DNA of 64,000 nucleotides from the NCBI RefSeq assembly GCF_014192375.1, contig NZ_JACHXV010000005.1, positions 124,001 through 188,000 on the forward strand, given 5' to 3'. Below, in pieces: positions 25,641-33,917 of the stretch. The notes under the pieces are model-generated. The model made no database searches and was not told where the DNA came from. It was given only the letters and a program-made list of their open reading frames with translations. Position 1 is the first letter of the stretch; every line of letters starts with the position of its first letter. This DNA comes from Endobacter medicaginis. Lineage in GTDB: Bacteria; Pseudomonadota; Alphaproteobacteria; Acetobacterales; Acetobacteraceae. The position numbers and the translations under genes were made by a program.

Positions 25641-26702
25641 ATGCATCCGACCGGAAGGCCCCGACCGTTGACCCAGACCACACCCTCATCGCCCGCGCGT
25701 TTCGATCTGCTCGGCCTAGGCAACGCCATCGTCGATGTCCTAGCGCCGGCGAGCGTGGAGACGCTGGCGGAATACGGGATGATCCCCGGCGCAATGAACC
25801 TGATCGACGCCGAGCGCGCCGAGCTTCTCTATGCCGCCCTGCGCGAGATGGCCGCCCGGCCGGGCGCGGGTCACGCCCTGGCGCAGAGCTCTGGCGGATC
25901 GGTCGCCAACAGCTGCGTGGCCGCGGCCGCGCTGGGCGCACGGGTCGCCTATCTCGGCACGGTGGCCGAGGACTCGCTGGGCGACATCTTCGCCGACGAC
26001 ATCGCGCGCGCCGGGGTGCATTTCCCCTCGGCGCGGCTGTCGGGCGCGGATGCGCGCGGCACGGCGCGCTGCATGATCCTGGTCGCCCCCGACGGCAGCC
26101 GAACGATGAACACCTATCTCGGCGCCTGCACGGCGTTCACCGAGGCGCAGGTCGACGAGGACATCGTCCGCGCCTCCGCCATCATCTATCTCGAGGGCTA
26201 TCTGTTCGACGATCCGGCCGCCAAGGCAGCGTTCAGGAAGGCGGCAAGGATCGCGCGGCAGGCCGGACGGCGCGTGGCGCTGTCGATCTCCGATCCGTTC
26301 TGCGCCGACCGTCATCGGGCCGATTTCCGGGCGCTGCTGGCCGATGTGGATATCCTGTTCGCCAATGAGCTCGAGGCGGAAAGCCTGTTTCAGACCGATT
26401 TCGAGGGCGCGGTACGCGCTGTCGCCTCGCTGCCGGTGGCGGTGCTGACGCGCGGCCCGCTCGGCAGCGTGATCCTGTCGGCCGGGGAGCGCATCGAGAT
26501 CCCCGCCCTGCCGACCGAGGTGGTCGACACCACCGGCGCCGGCGACGCCTATGCCGCCGGCTTCCTCGCCGGTCTCGCCGCCGGTCGGTCCTTGCGCGAT
26601 TGCGGCCTGACCGCCGCCGCGTGCGCAGCCGAGGTGATCTCGCATTACGGCGCGCGCCCGGAACGCGATCTGCGCGCGGAGGTGGCCGCCGCTATGGCCT
26701 GA
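25641..26702 (+). CDS. PfkB family carbohydrate kinase, adenosine kinase type
   Basis: 353 aa from the ATG at 25641 (AGAGGC close upstream). A TTG at 25668 with GGAAGG nine bases before it is an equally good start and gives 344 aa. Motifs: LLGLGNAIVDVLA (N-terminal), SSGGSVANSCVAAAALG (substrate glycine pair), AEDSLGDIF, NELEAESLF and the C-terminal signature VVDTTGAGDAYAAGFLAGL with the catalytic Asp. The GGSxAN motif and length fit the adenosine kinase branch common in alphaproteobacteria, which makes AMP from adenosine, but sugar kinases of this family look similar. Confidence 0.88.
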   Translation: MHPTGRPRPLTQTTPSSPARFDLLGLGNAIVDVLAPASVETLAEYGMIPGAMNLIDAERAELLYAALREMAARPGAGHALAQSSGGSVANSCVAAAALGARVAYLGTVAEDSLGDIFADDIARAGVHFPSARLSGADARGTARCMILVAPDGSRTMNTYLGACTAFTEAQVDEDIVRASAIIYLEGYLFDDPAAKAAFRKAARIARQAGRRVALSISDPFCADRHRADFRALLADVDILFANELEAESLFQTDFEGAVRAVASLPVAVLTRGPLGSVILSAGERIEIPALPTEVVDTTGAGDAYAAGFLAGLAAGRSLRDCGLTAAACAAEVISHYGARPERDLRAEVAAAMA

Positions 26703-26732
26703 GTGCCCCGTTTCGAAGTCCGGCGCCGGCCC

Positions 26733-26789
26733 GCACCCCCACCCGGCCTCCCATTTCAGCAGATTGTCGTGGGTGGCCGGGTGGGGTGC
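26733..26789 (+). terminator. GC-rich stem-loop after the PfkB kinase gene
   Basis: GCACCCCCACCCGGCC (26733-26748) pairs with GGCCGGGTGGGGTGC (26775-26789) with one bulge and a 26-nt loop, 31 bp after the stop. No U-run follows, so it may be an mRNA 3' stabiliser or a rho-assisted end rather than a classical terminator. The remaining 180 bp to typA must hold the typA promoter; I cannot point to it. Confidence 0.45.
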
Positions 26790-26970
26790 AGGCTGGTGCC
26801 GGACACGCAGGCGTGCCTTCAGGCACGTTTGCAAACGGCCACTGAGTTCACTTTAAGGGTGCAAATCGCGGCCTCGCACAGTATCTACCCCCGCATTACG
26901 CCCCCCGCGTGATGCACCGCAACATGCGCAGAGGGGCCGCAAAGACCGGCTTGGGGGCCACAGAATCCGT

Positions 26971-28800
26971 ATGGATATCCGCAACATCGCCATCATCGCG
27001 CATGTCGACCATGGCAAGACTACGCTGGTCGACCAGCTTCTGAAGCAGTCCGGCGCCTTTCGCGACCACCAGCAGGTGGCCGAGCGCGCGATGGACCGCA
27101 ACGATCTCGAGCGCGAACGCGGCATCACCATCCTGGCCAAGTGCACCTCGGTGGTGTGGAAGGATGTCCGCATCAACATCATCGACACGCCGGGCCACGC
27201 CGATTTCGGCGGCGAGGTCGAGCGCATCCTCAACATGGTGGACGGCGCGATCGTGCTGGTCGATGCCGCCGAGGGCGTGCTGCCGCAGACCAAGTTCGTG
27301 GTCGGCAAGGCGCTCGCGCGCGGGCTGAAGCCGATCGTGGTGGTCAACAAGATCGATCGCCAGGACGCCCGCGCCGACGAGGTGCACACCGAGGTGTTCG
27401 ACCTGTTCGCCGCCCTGGGTGCGACCGACGAGCAGCTCGACTTCCCGATGCTCTATGCCTCCGGCCGTCAGGGCTGGGCGGACGAGGAACTCGAGGGGGC
27501 CCGCAAGGATCTCTCGCCGATGTTCGATCTGGTGCTGCGCCACGTGCCCGCACCGGATCTGGACCGTGACGCGCCGTTCGCGATGGTCGCTTCCATCCTC
27601 GACTACGACAACTTCCTCGGCCGCGTGCTGACGGGGCGAGTCGAGCAGGGTCGCGCGAAGGTCAACATGCCGCTCAAGGTGCTGCGTCAGGACGGCACCC
27701 TGGTCGAGACCGGCCGGCTGACCAAGCTGATGAGCTTCCGCGGGCTGGACCGGGTGCCGGTCGACGAGGTCGAGGCGGGCGACATCATCGCCATCGCCGG
27801 CCTGACCGACGCCACCATCCCCGACACGGTCGGCTCACCCGAGATCACCGAGCCGCTCAAGGCGATCCCGGTCGATCCGCCGACCCTGACCATGACTTTC
27901 CGTCTCAATGACGGTCCGCTCGGCGGCCGCGAGGGCAAGAAGGTGACCTCGCGCCAGATCCGCGACCGCCTGTTCCGCGAGATCGAGGGCAATGTCGCGA
28001 TCAAGATCACCGAGAGCCCCGAGAGCGAGGCGTTCGAGGTGGCAGGCCGCGGCGAACTCCAGCTCGGCGTGCTGATCGAGACCATGCGCCGCGAGGGGTT
28101 CGAGCTGACCATCGGGCGTCCGCGCGTGCTGACCCGCACCGACGAGGCGACCGGCGAGCGCGAGGAGCCCTATGAGGAGGTCCTGGTCGATGTCGACGAG
28201 CCGTTCTCCGGCGTCGTGGTCGAGAAGATGAGCCTGCGGAAGGGACAGATGCAGGACATGCGCCCCTCGGGCGGCGGCAAGGTGCGCCTGACCTTCTCGA
28301 TCCCGTCGCGCGGCCTGATCGGCTACCACTCGGAGTTCCTGACCGACACGCGCGGCACCGGGATCATGAATCGCCTTTTCGACGGCTACAAGCCGTGGGC
28401 CGGGCCGATCGCCGGGCGCGTGAAGGGCTCGCTGATCTCGTCGGAGGACGGGGTCGCGGTGCAGTATGCGCTGTTCTCGTTGCAGGATCGCGGCGTGCTG
28501 TTCGTCGATCCGGGCGAGAAGGTCTATGTCGGCATGATCCTCGGCGAGCATTCGCGCGAGAACGATCTCGACGTGAACCCGGTCAAGGAAAAGAAGCTCA
28601 CCAACATCCGCGCCGCCGGCAAGGACGAGGCACTTCTGCTCACCCCGCCGCGCCGGATGAGCCTCGAGCAGGCGATCGCCTATATCGAGGATGACGAGCT
28701 GGTCGAGGTGACGCCGACCTCCGTGCGCCTGCGCAAGCGCTATCTGGATCCGCACGAGCGCAAGAAGGCCGAGCGCCGCACCGAGAGCGAGGTCGCCTGA
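26971..28800 (+). CDS. typA: Ribosome-associated GTPase TypA/BipA
   Basis: 609 aa, the expected size. G1 AHVDHGKTTL is at residues 10-19, switch I region RERGITIL, G3 DTPGHADFGGEVER, and G4 NKIDR. Domains II, III, V and the BipA-specific C-terminal domain (ENDLDVNPVKEKKLTN, then RMSLEQAIAYI) are all present. It is a translational GTPase that binds the ribosome and is needed for 50S assembly at low temperature and under stress. Stand-alone gene with its own strong terminator. Confidence 0.97.
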   Translation: MDIRNIAIIAHVDHGKTTLVDQLLKQSGAFRDHQQVAERAMDRNDLERERGITILAKCTSVVWKDVRINIIDTPGHADFGGEVERILNMVDGAIVLVDAAEGVLPQTKFVVGKALARGLKPIVVVNKIDRQDARADEVHTEVFDLFAALGATDEQLDFPMLYASGRQGWADEELEGARKDLSPMFDLVLRHVPAPDLDRDAPFAMVASILDYDNFLGRVLTGRVEQGRAKVNMPLKVLRQDGTLVETGRLTKLMSFRGLDRVPVDEVEAGDIIAIAGLTDATIPDTVGSPEITEPLKAIPVDPPTLTMTFRLNDGPLGGREGKKVTSRQIRDRLFREIEGNVAIKITESPESEAFEVAGRGELQLGVLIETMRREGFELTIGRPRVLTRTDEATGEREEPYEEVLVDVDEPFSGVVVEKMSLRKGQMQDMRPSGGGKVRLTFSIPSRGLIGYHSEFLTDTRGTGIMNRLFDGYKPWAGPIAGRVKGSLISSEDGVAVQYALFSLQDRGVLFVDPGEKVYVGMILGEHSRENDLDVNPVKEKKLTNIRAAGKDEALLLTPPRRMSLEQAIAYIEDDELVEVTPTSVRLRKRYLDPHERKKAERRTESEVA

Positions 28801-28801
28801 T

Positions 28802-28837
28802 CGAACGGCCCGCGGGCACCCGCCCGCGGGCCGTTCG
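28802..28837 (+). terminator. Terminator after typA
   Basis: Perfect 16-bp stem CGAACGGCCCGCGGGC (28802-28817) with GCCCGCGGGCCGTTCG (28822-28837), loop ACCC, followed by TCTTT. It starts right after the typA stop codon. Confidence 0.85.
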
Positions 28838-29051
28838 TCTTTCCGGCCGCACGGGATTTCAACTCTGTTACGAATGTAACGAAGCTGGTGCGAAACCGTC
28901 GGTCCGGAACACGGACTGACATATTTCGTCGCAATCCTGCCCGAGCTGCGCCCCATTCGGGGGCTTTAACAGGCGTCGGCCAGGTCGTGCCGAAAACCTC
29001 GTCGCCGCCTCCGACCAAAGAACCATTCGTACAGTCCCACGGAGACTTTCG

Positions 29052-29315
29052 ATGACCATCACCACCCGTCTTTCGGCCGCCCTGCTCTCGGTCGGCATGC
29101 TCGCCGCCGCGCCGGCCTTCGCCCAGACCGCCCCGGCCGCCGAGCCCGCCGCTCCGGCCGCCACCCCCGCCCCGGCCGCGACCCCGGCGCCCGCCGCGAC
29201 CCCGGAGGCCGCTGCTCCTGCCGAGAAGACCACCGGCAAGAAGAGCGCCAAGCATCATGGCGGCAAGAAGCACCACCACAAGATCGTGAAGTCGACCGGC
29301 GCGGCCCCGGAGTAA
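29052..29315 (+). CDS. Small exported Ala/Pro-rich protein with His/Lys-rich tail
   Basis: 87 aa. A clear signal peptide (LSAALLSVGMLAAAPAFAQ) should be cleaved after AFA near residue 24. Then come near-perfect repeats of PAPAAT (about residues 36-50) and a basic tail KKSAKHHGGKKHHHK. Mature protein would be about 60 residues, disordered and cationic. Layout resembles enterobacterial acid-shock protein Asr (signal, Ala-rich repeats, Lys/His-rich), which would suit an acid-tolerant host, but repeats make homology hard to prove. GGAGAC lies upstream of the ATG. The 250-bp gap before it holds the typA terminator and presumably this gene's promoter. Confidence 0.75.
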   Translation: MTITTRLSAALLSVGMLAAAPAFAQTAPAAEPAAPAATPAPAATPAPAATPEAAAPAEKTTGKKSAKHHGGKKHHHKIVKSTGAAPE

Positions 29316-29413
29316 TCTCCGAAAGCCTTTCCGATCGGTCTGATCCGGTCTGATGATCGCGCCCGTCCCGGACCTCCGGGGCGGGCGTTGTCGTTTCCTG
29401 CTATCGACATCCG

Positions 29414-30712
29414 ATGATCGCACGCATCGAGTCGGACCCGGCCGACAGTGGCCGCGCCCGTCTGCCCCCGCGCCTGCTGGCCACCATGATCGGCCTTGGC
29501 TTCGCTTCCGGCCTGCCGCTGTTCCTGACCAATCGGGTGCTTCAGCAATGGCTGAGCGAAAGCGGCCTGTCGCTTGCCGCGATCGGCGCGGTGGGCGTGA
29601 TCGGCCTGCCTTACGTATTGAAATTCCTGTGGGCGCCGCTGTTCGACCGCGCGCCGCCGCCGCCGTTCCGCGTTCTGGGGCGCAGGCGGGGCTGGCTGCT
29701 GCTGGCGCAACTCGGCGTCAGCCTGTCGATCGCCGCTATCGCCTGCGCCGATCCACGCCGCGACGCTGTCTGGCTGGTCGACGCAGCGGTCGCGCTCGCC
29801 TTCTTCTCGGCCAGCCAGGATATCGCCATCGATGCCTGGCGGATCGAGAGCTTCGCTCCCTCCCGGCAGACGGCCGCGCTCGGCCTGTATGTCTGGGGCT
29901 ACCGGATCGCCCTGGTGCTGGCCCTGTCAGGCACGATCTGGCTGGCTGTCGCCAATCCGCTCGGTTGGCACGGCGCCTATGCGGCGATGGCGCTGCTCAG
30001 CCTGTCCGGACCGGCGCTGTGCCTGTCGCTGCCCGAGCCTCACGCCCCCGCACACGTGAACGAGCGCCTGGTCGACGCATTGCGTCGTTCGGTGGCGGTC
30101 CCGTTCGCCGATCTGCTGCGGCGGCCTGCGGCGGTCCTGGTCCTCGCCTTCGTCGCCACCTTCAACCTTGGCACGCAGTTCGCCGATACGCTGGCGATCC
30201 CGCTCTATCACCGGCTCGGCTACGGCCACGACCAGGTCGCCGCCGCCATCGGCGTGCCGAACCTGATCGCCGCCCTGGCCGGGGCGGCGCTGGCGGGCGT
30301 GCTTGTCCGCGCCCTCGGGCTGGGCCGGGCGCTGGTGGGATGCACGCTGGTGCAGATGGCGTCGCTGTGCGTGTATTTCGTCCTGCTCGGCCGGCCGCCC
30401 TCGGGCGGGCTGCTGATCGCCAAGACTGTGATCGAGGAGCTGGCGGAGTCGACCGCGCAGACTGTATTTCTGTCCTACCTGTCGCTGCTCTGCGCGCGGG
30501 AGTTTGCCGCAACCCAGTATGCGCTGCTGTCGGCGCTGTCGGCACTCGGTTGGCGGACGCTTGCCGGTTCGTCGGGGGCGATCGCGGCCGCGATTGGCAT
30601 GCACGAATTCTACCTGTTCGCGCTGGCCTGCTGCCTGCCGTCGATCGCCCTGATGATGTACCTGCTGAGCCGGTTTCCCGCCGGGGTGCCGCCGCGCATC
30701 AGCGGAGGATGA
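29414..30712 (+). CDS. MFS transporter, AmpG-like
   Basis: 432 aa with about 12 hydrophobic helices. LGFASGLPLFLTNRVLQQWL near residue 30 and KFLWAPLFDR near 70 are hallmarks of AmpG permeases, which carry GlcNAc-anhydroMurNAc muropeptides into the cytoplasm for recycling; SASQDIAIDAWRIE near 135 is also typical. In this family the import is proton-driven. No ampC or ampD gene is adjacent. The nucleotidyltransferase at 39087 belongs to a cell-wall recycling pathway that would use the same muropeptides, which makes the assignment sensible. Substrate remains inferred. Confidence 0.88.
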   Translation: MIARIESDPADSGRARLPPRLLATMIGLGFASGLPLFLTNRVLQQWLSESGLSLAAIGAVGVIGLPYVLKFLWAPLFDRAPPPPFRVLGRRRGWLLLAQLGVSLSIAAIACADPRRDAVWLVDAAVALAFFSASQDIAIDAWRIESFAPSRQTAALGLYVWGYRIALVLALSGTIWLAVANPLGWHGAYAAMALLSLSGPALCLSLPEPHAPAHVNERLVDALRRSVAVPFADLLRRPAAVLVLAFVATFNLGTQFADTLAIPLYHRLGYGHDQVAAAIGVPNLIAALAGAALAGVLVRALGLGRALVGCTLVQMASLCVYFVLLGRPPSGGLLIAKTVIEELAESTAQTVFLSYLSLLCAREFAATQYALLSALSALGWRTLAGSSGAIAAAIGMHEFYLFALACCLPSIALMMYLLSRFPAGVPPRISGG

Positions 30713-30899
30713 ACATGCCGGCGATAGCTGCGCTCGGAAGCAGCGACACTGCGAAGGTCGCGACATGCAGCGAGGCGCTGATCAGCTGCGGGGCGACCAG
30801 CGGCGTCGGCATCCGGCGGCGGATGGCGGCGAGCACGTCGCGCGGATTGAGATCGAAGCCCGGGAGGGTGGCGGCCCCATGAGTGGCGAGGGTGGTCAT
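30699..30899 (-). CDS. Small putative membrane protein, function unknown
   Basis: 66 aa. ATG at 30899 has AGGAG nine bases upstream (CAGGAGTTCACCGAC). The N-terminal half is polar (GFDLNPRDVLAAIRRRM) and the C-terminal third is hydrophobic (HVATFAVSLLPSAAIAGMFIL), possibly one membrane helix. It overlaps the convergent AmpG-like gene by 14 bp. No family recognised. An AT-rich stretch at 30955-31000 lies just upstream and could carry its promoter. Confidence 0.5.
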   Translation of the reverse strand: MTTLATHGAATLPGFDLNPRDVLAAIRRRMPTPLVAPQLISASLHVATFAVSLLPSAAIAGMFILR

Positions 30900-31022
30900 G
30901 TCGGTGAACTCCTGAAGGACGTTGGTCCTGCCGGGCTCTATGCAGCCACCGTGCCAGTTTTATAAAGCATTGTAATTAAATGGAAAATAACGATGCGTGG
31001 CGCGTCCGTCGGCAGGTTGTTC

Positions 31023-31073
31023 CTCGGAAGTGGCCAAATCGACCTCGATATGGTCGAACAGGCCACTTCCGAG
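31023..31073. terminator. Long stem-loop after the SDR gene
   Basis: CTCGGAAGTGGCC (31023-31035) pairs perfectly with GGCCACTTCCGAG (31061-31073); an inner stem TCGACC/GGTCGA (31039-31044, 31052-31056 and flanking base) extends it. It sits 7 bp past the SDR stop codon on the minus strand. There is no U-run, so termination is plausible but not certain. To its left, 30955-31000 is markedly AT-rich. Confidence 0.6.
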
Positions 31074-31080
31074 AGTCGTC

Positions 31081-31971
31081 TCAGCCGGCCTCCAGCATCA
31101 GCTCCGCCAGGTCTTCCAGCAAACCCGCGCCGACCGGCGTCCAGCTCAGGCGTTCACGGGTGATCCTGCTCGTCGCCGGGAGGTCGAAGGTGGCGAATCG
31201 CGCCATATGGCCGAAGAACCCGTCGGTCTCCGCGGGCGTCAGCGATTTCACCGGCAGATCCAGCCGCGCCGCGAGCGTGCGCACGATGTCGGCCATCTTC
31301 ACCCCGGTCTCGGCCACCGCGTGCCAGACCGCGCCCGGCGCATCGTGCTCGATTGCCAGCCGGTACAGCCGCGCGACGTCGGCGACCGCCGCCGCAGAGA
31401 AGACGTTGCGGCCCTCGCCGACCATCGCGCAGGCGCCCCGGGCGCGGAACACCTCGATCAGCGGGGTGATCAGGCCCTGCTTGCGGCGGTCATGCACTTG
31501 CGGCAGGCGCATCACCGACGCCTTGATCCCGTCCGCGGCCAAAGCGAGCGCGGTCTGTTCCGACACCCGCGGAAACGGGTGATCGGGGTCGATCCGGTCG
31601 CTCTCGGTCGCGGCCTGTCCCGGCGGGGCCATGCCGACCAGCCCGCCGGTCACCAGCAGCCGGCCGCCGGTGTCGCGCAGTACCTCCGCCATCGCCTCGA
31701 TCGCGCGCCGGTCGACCGCGCAGCTCTCGGCGAAATTCGCCCAGTCGTGGATGAAGCCGAGATGGATGACCGCGTCGGCCTGTGCCGCGCCCGTACGCAG
31801 GCTGTCGAGATCGCCGAGCTCGCCGCGCTGGATGGCAGCCCCCCTGGCCCGCAGCAGGGCGGCCCCGGCCTCGGAACGGGCCAGGCCGAGCACCTGATGG
31901 CCGGCCGCCAGCAATTCGCCGACCGTCGGCAGGCCGATGAAGCCGGTGGCACCGGTGAGAAAGATACGCAT
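31081..31971 (-). CDS. NAD(P)-dependent epimerase/dehydratase family oxidoreductase
   Basis: 296 aa extended SDR. Rossmann motif TGATGFIG at residues 6-13, ARSEAGAALLRARG as second strand region, and the VIHLGFIHDWANF segment. The canonical YxxxK of the family is not evident in the expected region (RVSEQTALALAADGIK), so it may be a non-catalytic or atypical member; similar proteins are annotated simply as SDR or NAD-binding. It diverges from an XRE/MmyB-type regulator with 102 bp between starts, an arrangement in which the regulator often controls the oxidoreductase. Confidence 0.85.
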   Translation of the reverse strand: MRIFLTGATGFIGLPTVGELLAAGHQVLGLARSEAGAALLRARGAAIQRGELGDLDSLRTGAAQADAVIHLGFIHDWANFAESCAVDRRAIEAMAEVLRDTGGRLLVTGGLVGMAPPGQAATESDRIDPDHPFPRVSEQTALALAADGIKASVMRLPQVHDRRKQGLITPLIEVFRARGACAMVGEGRNVFSAAAVADVARLYRLAIEHDAPGAVWHAVAETGVKMADIVRTLAARLDLPVKSLTPAETDGFFGHMARFATFDLPATSRITRERLSWTPVGAGLLEDLAELMLEAG

Positions 31972-32036
31972 GACGAACCCCGTTCTGGTGGACCGGCTTC
32001 ATCTGGCGCGGGTGCGTATGCTATAAAATGGGGAAC

Positions 32037-32052
32037 ATTATCGTGGTATAAT
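32037..32052. promoter_or_regulatory. Palindromic operator candidate between SDR and regulator genes
   Basis: ATTAT-CGTGGT-ATAAT (32037-32052) is a perfect 5-bp-arm palindrome with a 6-bp centre, flanked by GGG at 32031-32033 and CCC at 32055-32057, and lies 22 bp before the GTG of the regulator. A TATAAAATGG stretch (32022-32031) beside it could be a -10 region. Its place in a GC-rich divergent gap suggests binding of the adjacent regulator. Confidence 0.5.
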
Positions 32053-32073
32053 GACCCATAGGCTGGAGGCCGG

Positions 32074-32922
32074 GTGAGGCAGCATCCCGACGGCGGCATG
32101 TGCCTTGGCACCTATCTGCGCGAGCGCCGTGCGCGTCTCGACCCGGCCGCACTCGGGCTGGCGAAGGGCCGCCGCCGCACGCCGGGCCTGCGGCGCGAGG
32201 AGGTGGCGCAGCGCGCCCATATCAGCCCGACCTGGTACACCTGGCTCGAGCAGGGGCGGGGCGGTCCGCCGTCGGCGGAGGTGCTCGACCGCCTCGCACA
32301 GGCGCTGATGCTGACCGAGACCGAGCGTGAACACCTGTTCCTGCTCGGATTGAACCGTCGTCCGGAGGTGCTGCTGCGCGATGGCGGCGGGGTGACGCCG
32401 CGCCTGCAGCGTGTGCTCGACGCGCTCGACCCGGTGCCGGCGATCATCCGCGGCCTGAGTTGGGACGTGCTGGCGTGGAACCGGGGTGCGACGGTGATGC
32501 TGGCCGATTACGGCGCGCTTGCGGCGAGCGAACGCAACATCCTGCGCACCCTGTTCCTCGATCCCCGCGCCCGGGCGATGCAGCCGGACTGGGCGGCGGT
32601 GGCGCGGCACGTGGTCGGCGCGTTCCGCATCGATGCCGCCCGCGCCGGGGCGGAAGCGCAGATGCGGCCGCTGGTCGAGGAGCTTTGCGCGCGCAGCGAG
32701 CTGTTTCGCCAATTGTGGAAGGTCAGCGAGGTGAGCGAACCGCCTGGAGAGATCGTCAAGACGCTCCACCATCCGCTTCTGGGCACGGTCGAGTTCGAAT
32801 ACTCGGTCTTTGCGGTCGAGGGCCGGCCCGATCTCGCCCTGGTGGTCTATCAGCCGCTCACCGAGGCGGTGCGGACCCGCCTCGGTGCCATCGTCGGCGG
32901 GTCGTCAGACCTTGTTGACTGA
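32074..32922 (+). CDS. XRE-type transcriptional regulator with MmyB-like ligand domain
   Basis: 282 aa from GTG at 32074 with GGAGG seven bases upstream (next ATG at 32098 would remove eight residues). N-terminal helix-turn-helix: LGTYLRERRARLDP, then RRTPGLRREEVAQRAHISPTWYTWLEQGRG, the usual opening of this family. The C-terminal MmyB-like PAS-type domain runs about 105-280 (AIIRGLSWDVLAWN ... HHPLLGTVEFEYSVFAV). Relatives repress divergently transcribed dehydrogenases and respond to small ligands such as fatty acids. The 3' end overlaps the convergent aldolase gene by 18 bp. Confidence 0.9.
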   Translation: MRQHPDGGMCLGTYLRERRARLDPAALGLAKGRRRTPGLRREEVAQRAHISPTWYTWLEQGRGGPPSAEVLDRLAQALMLTETEREHLFLLGLNRRPEVLLRDGGGVTPRLQRVLDALDPVPAIIRGLSWDVLAWNRGATVMLADYGALAASERNILRTLFLDPRARAMQPDWAAVARHVVGAFRIDAARAGAEAQMRPLVEELCARSELFRQLWKVSEVSEPPGEIVKTLHHPLLGTVEFEYSVFAVEGRPDLALVVYQPLTEAVRTRLGAIVGGSSDLVD

Positions 32923-33801
32923 CGCGTCGTAGATCTCGTCGATGACCTTGCCCAGGGTCGCTTCATACTCGGCGTCCGGCATGTCCTTCTTGAGATCGCT
33001 GATCAGCGCGCGCGAGAAGGAGGCGATCATCCGATGGTTCTGCTTGAGCCTGGCGCAGGCCTCGTCGAGCGGATAGCCGCCGGACAGTGCGACGACACGC
33101 ACCATGCGTGGGTCGGCGGCGATGTCGTCATACAGGTCCGGCACCTCGGGGATCGTCACCTTGAGCATGATGCGTGCCTCGGCCGGCAGCTTCTCGAGCT
33201 CCGCCTTGACCGCGTCGTGCAGGATCTGTTCGGCCGCCTTCTTGTCGGGGCTCTTGATCAGCACTTCCGGCTCCAGGATCGGCACCAGCCCGTGCTTCGC
33301 CACCTGGGCGCCGATCTCGAACTGCTGCGCGACGATCGCCTTGATGCCGCTTTCCGAGGCCAGCCGGATCACCGAGCGCTCCTTGGTGCCATACACGCCG
33401 AGCTTCGCCGCCCGCGCCAGCAGCTCGTCGAGCCCGGGCATCGGCTTCATCATCTGCACGCCGTCCGCCTCGGCCTCGAGACCCTTGTCGATCTTGACGA
33501 ACGGGATCACGCCCTTGGTTTCCCACAGATAGGTGGGGGTGGGGGTGCCGTTGACGGTGCCGTCCATGGTTTTTTCGAACAGGATCGCGCCGATCACCTT
33601 GTCGCCGGAGAAGGGCTTCGCAGTCATGATGCGCACGCGCATCTCGTGCATCAGGGCGAACATCTCGTCTTCCGACGAATACGCACTCTCGGGAATGCCA
33701 TAAAGCTTCAGCGCGCCGGGGGTGGAACCGCCGCTCTGGTCGAGTGCCGCGATGAACCCCCCTTTTTCTGCCGCCTGGGTCGCCATCGTTGCCGTACTCA
33801 T
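32905..33801 (-). CDS. Fructose-bisphosphate aldolase class I
   Basis: 298 aa, very similar in layout to the Staphylococcus class I aldolase: GFIAALDQSGGSTPGALK (residues 15-32), ILFEKTMD, FVKIDKGL, EPEVLIKSPDK and the Schiff-base lysine in RIMLKVTIPE (about residue 213), ending IYDASVNKV. It cleaves fructose 1,6-bisphosphate without a metal, in glycolysis and gluconeogenesis. It lies 116 bp downstream of dadA on the same strand but is probably separately transcribed. Confidence 0.95.
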   Translation of the reverse strand: MSTATMATQAAEKGGFIAALDQSGGSTPGALKLYGIPESAYSSEDEMFALMHEMRVRIMTAKPFSGDKVIGAILFEKTMDGTVNGTPTPTYLWETKGVIPFVKIDKGLEAEADGVQMMKPMPGLDELLARAAKLGVYGTKERSVIRLASESGIKAIVAQQFEIGAQVAKHGLVPILEPEVLIKSPDKKAAEQILHDAVKAELEKLPAEARIMLKVTIPEVPDLYDDIAADPRMVRVVALSGGYPLDEACARLKQNHRMIASFSRALISDLKKDMPDAEYEATLGKVIDEIYDASVNKV

Positions 33802-33917
33802 CGAGACCAGTCCTCCGGGTTAATTTCGTTCACGAACAGTATAGGCCATCGGCGTCGGACCGCATATCGGCCTTGATACTATCAGCACCGCAGCGCCGCG
33901 CGGGTTGCACGCTTCGC

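Noticed and set aside
31081-32922. Toxin-antitoxin or defence pair at the SDR/regulator locus
   Set aside because: Proteins are a 296-aa SDR and a 282-aa XRE/MmyB regulator, both metabolic-regulation families; size and domains do not fit toxin-antitoxin or defence systems.
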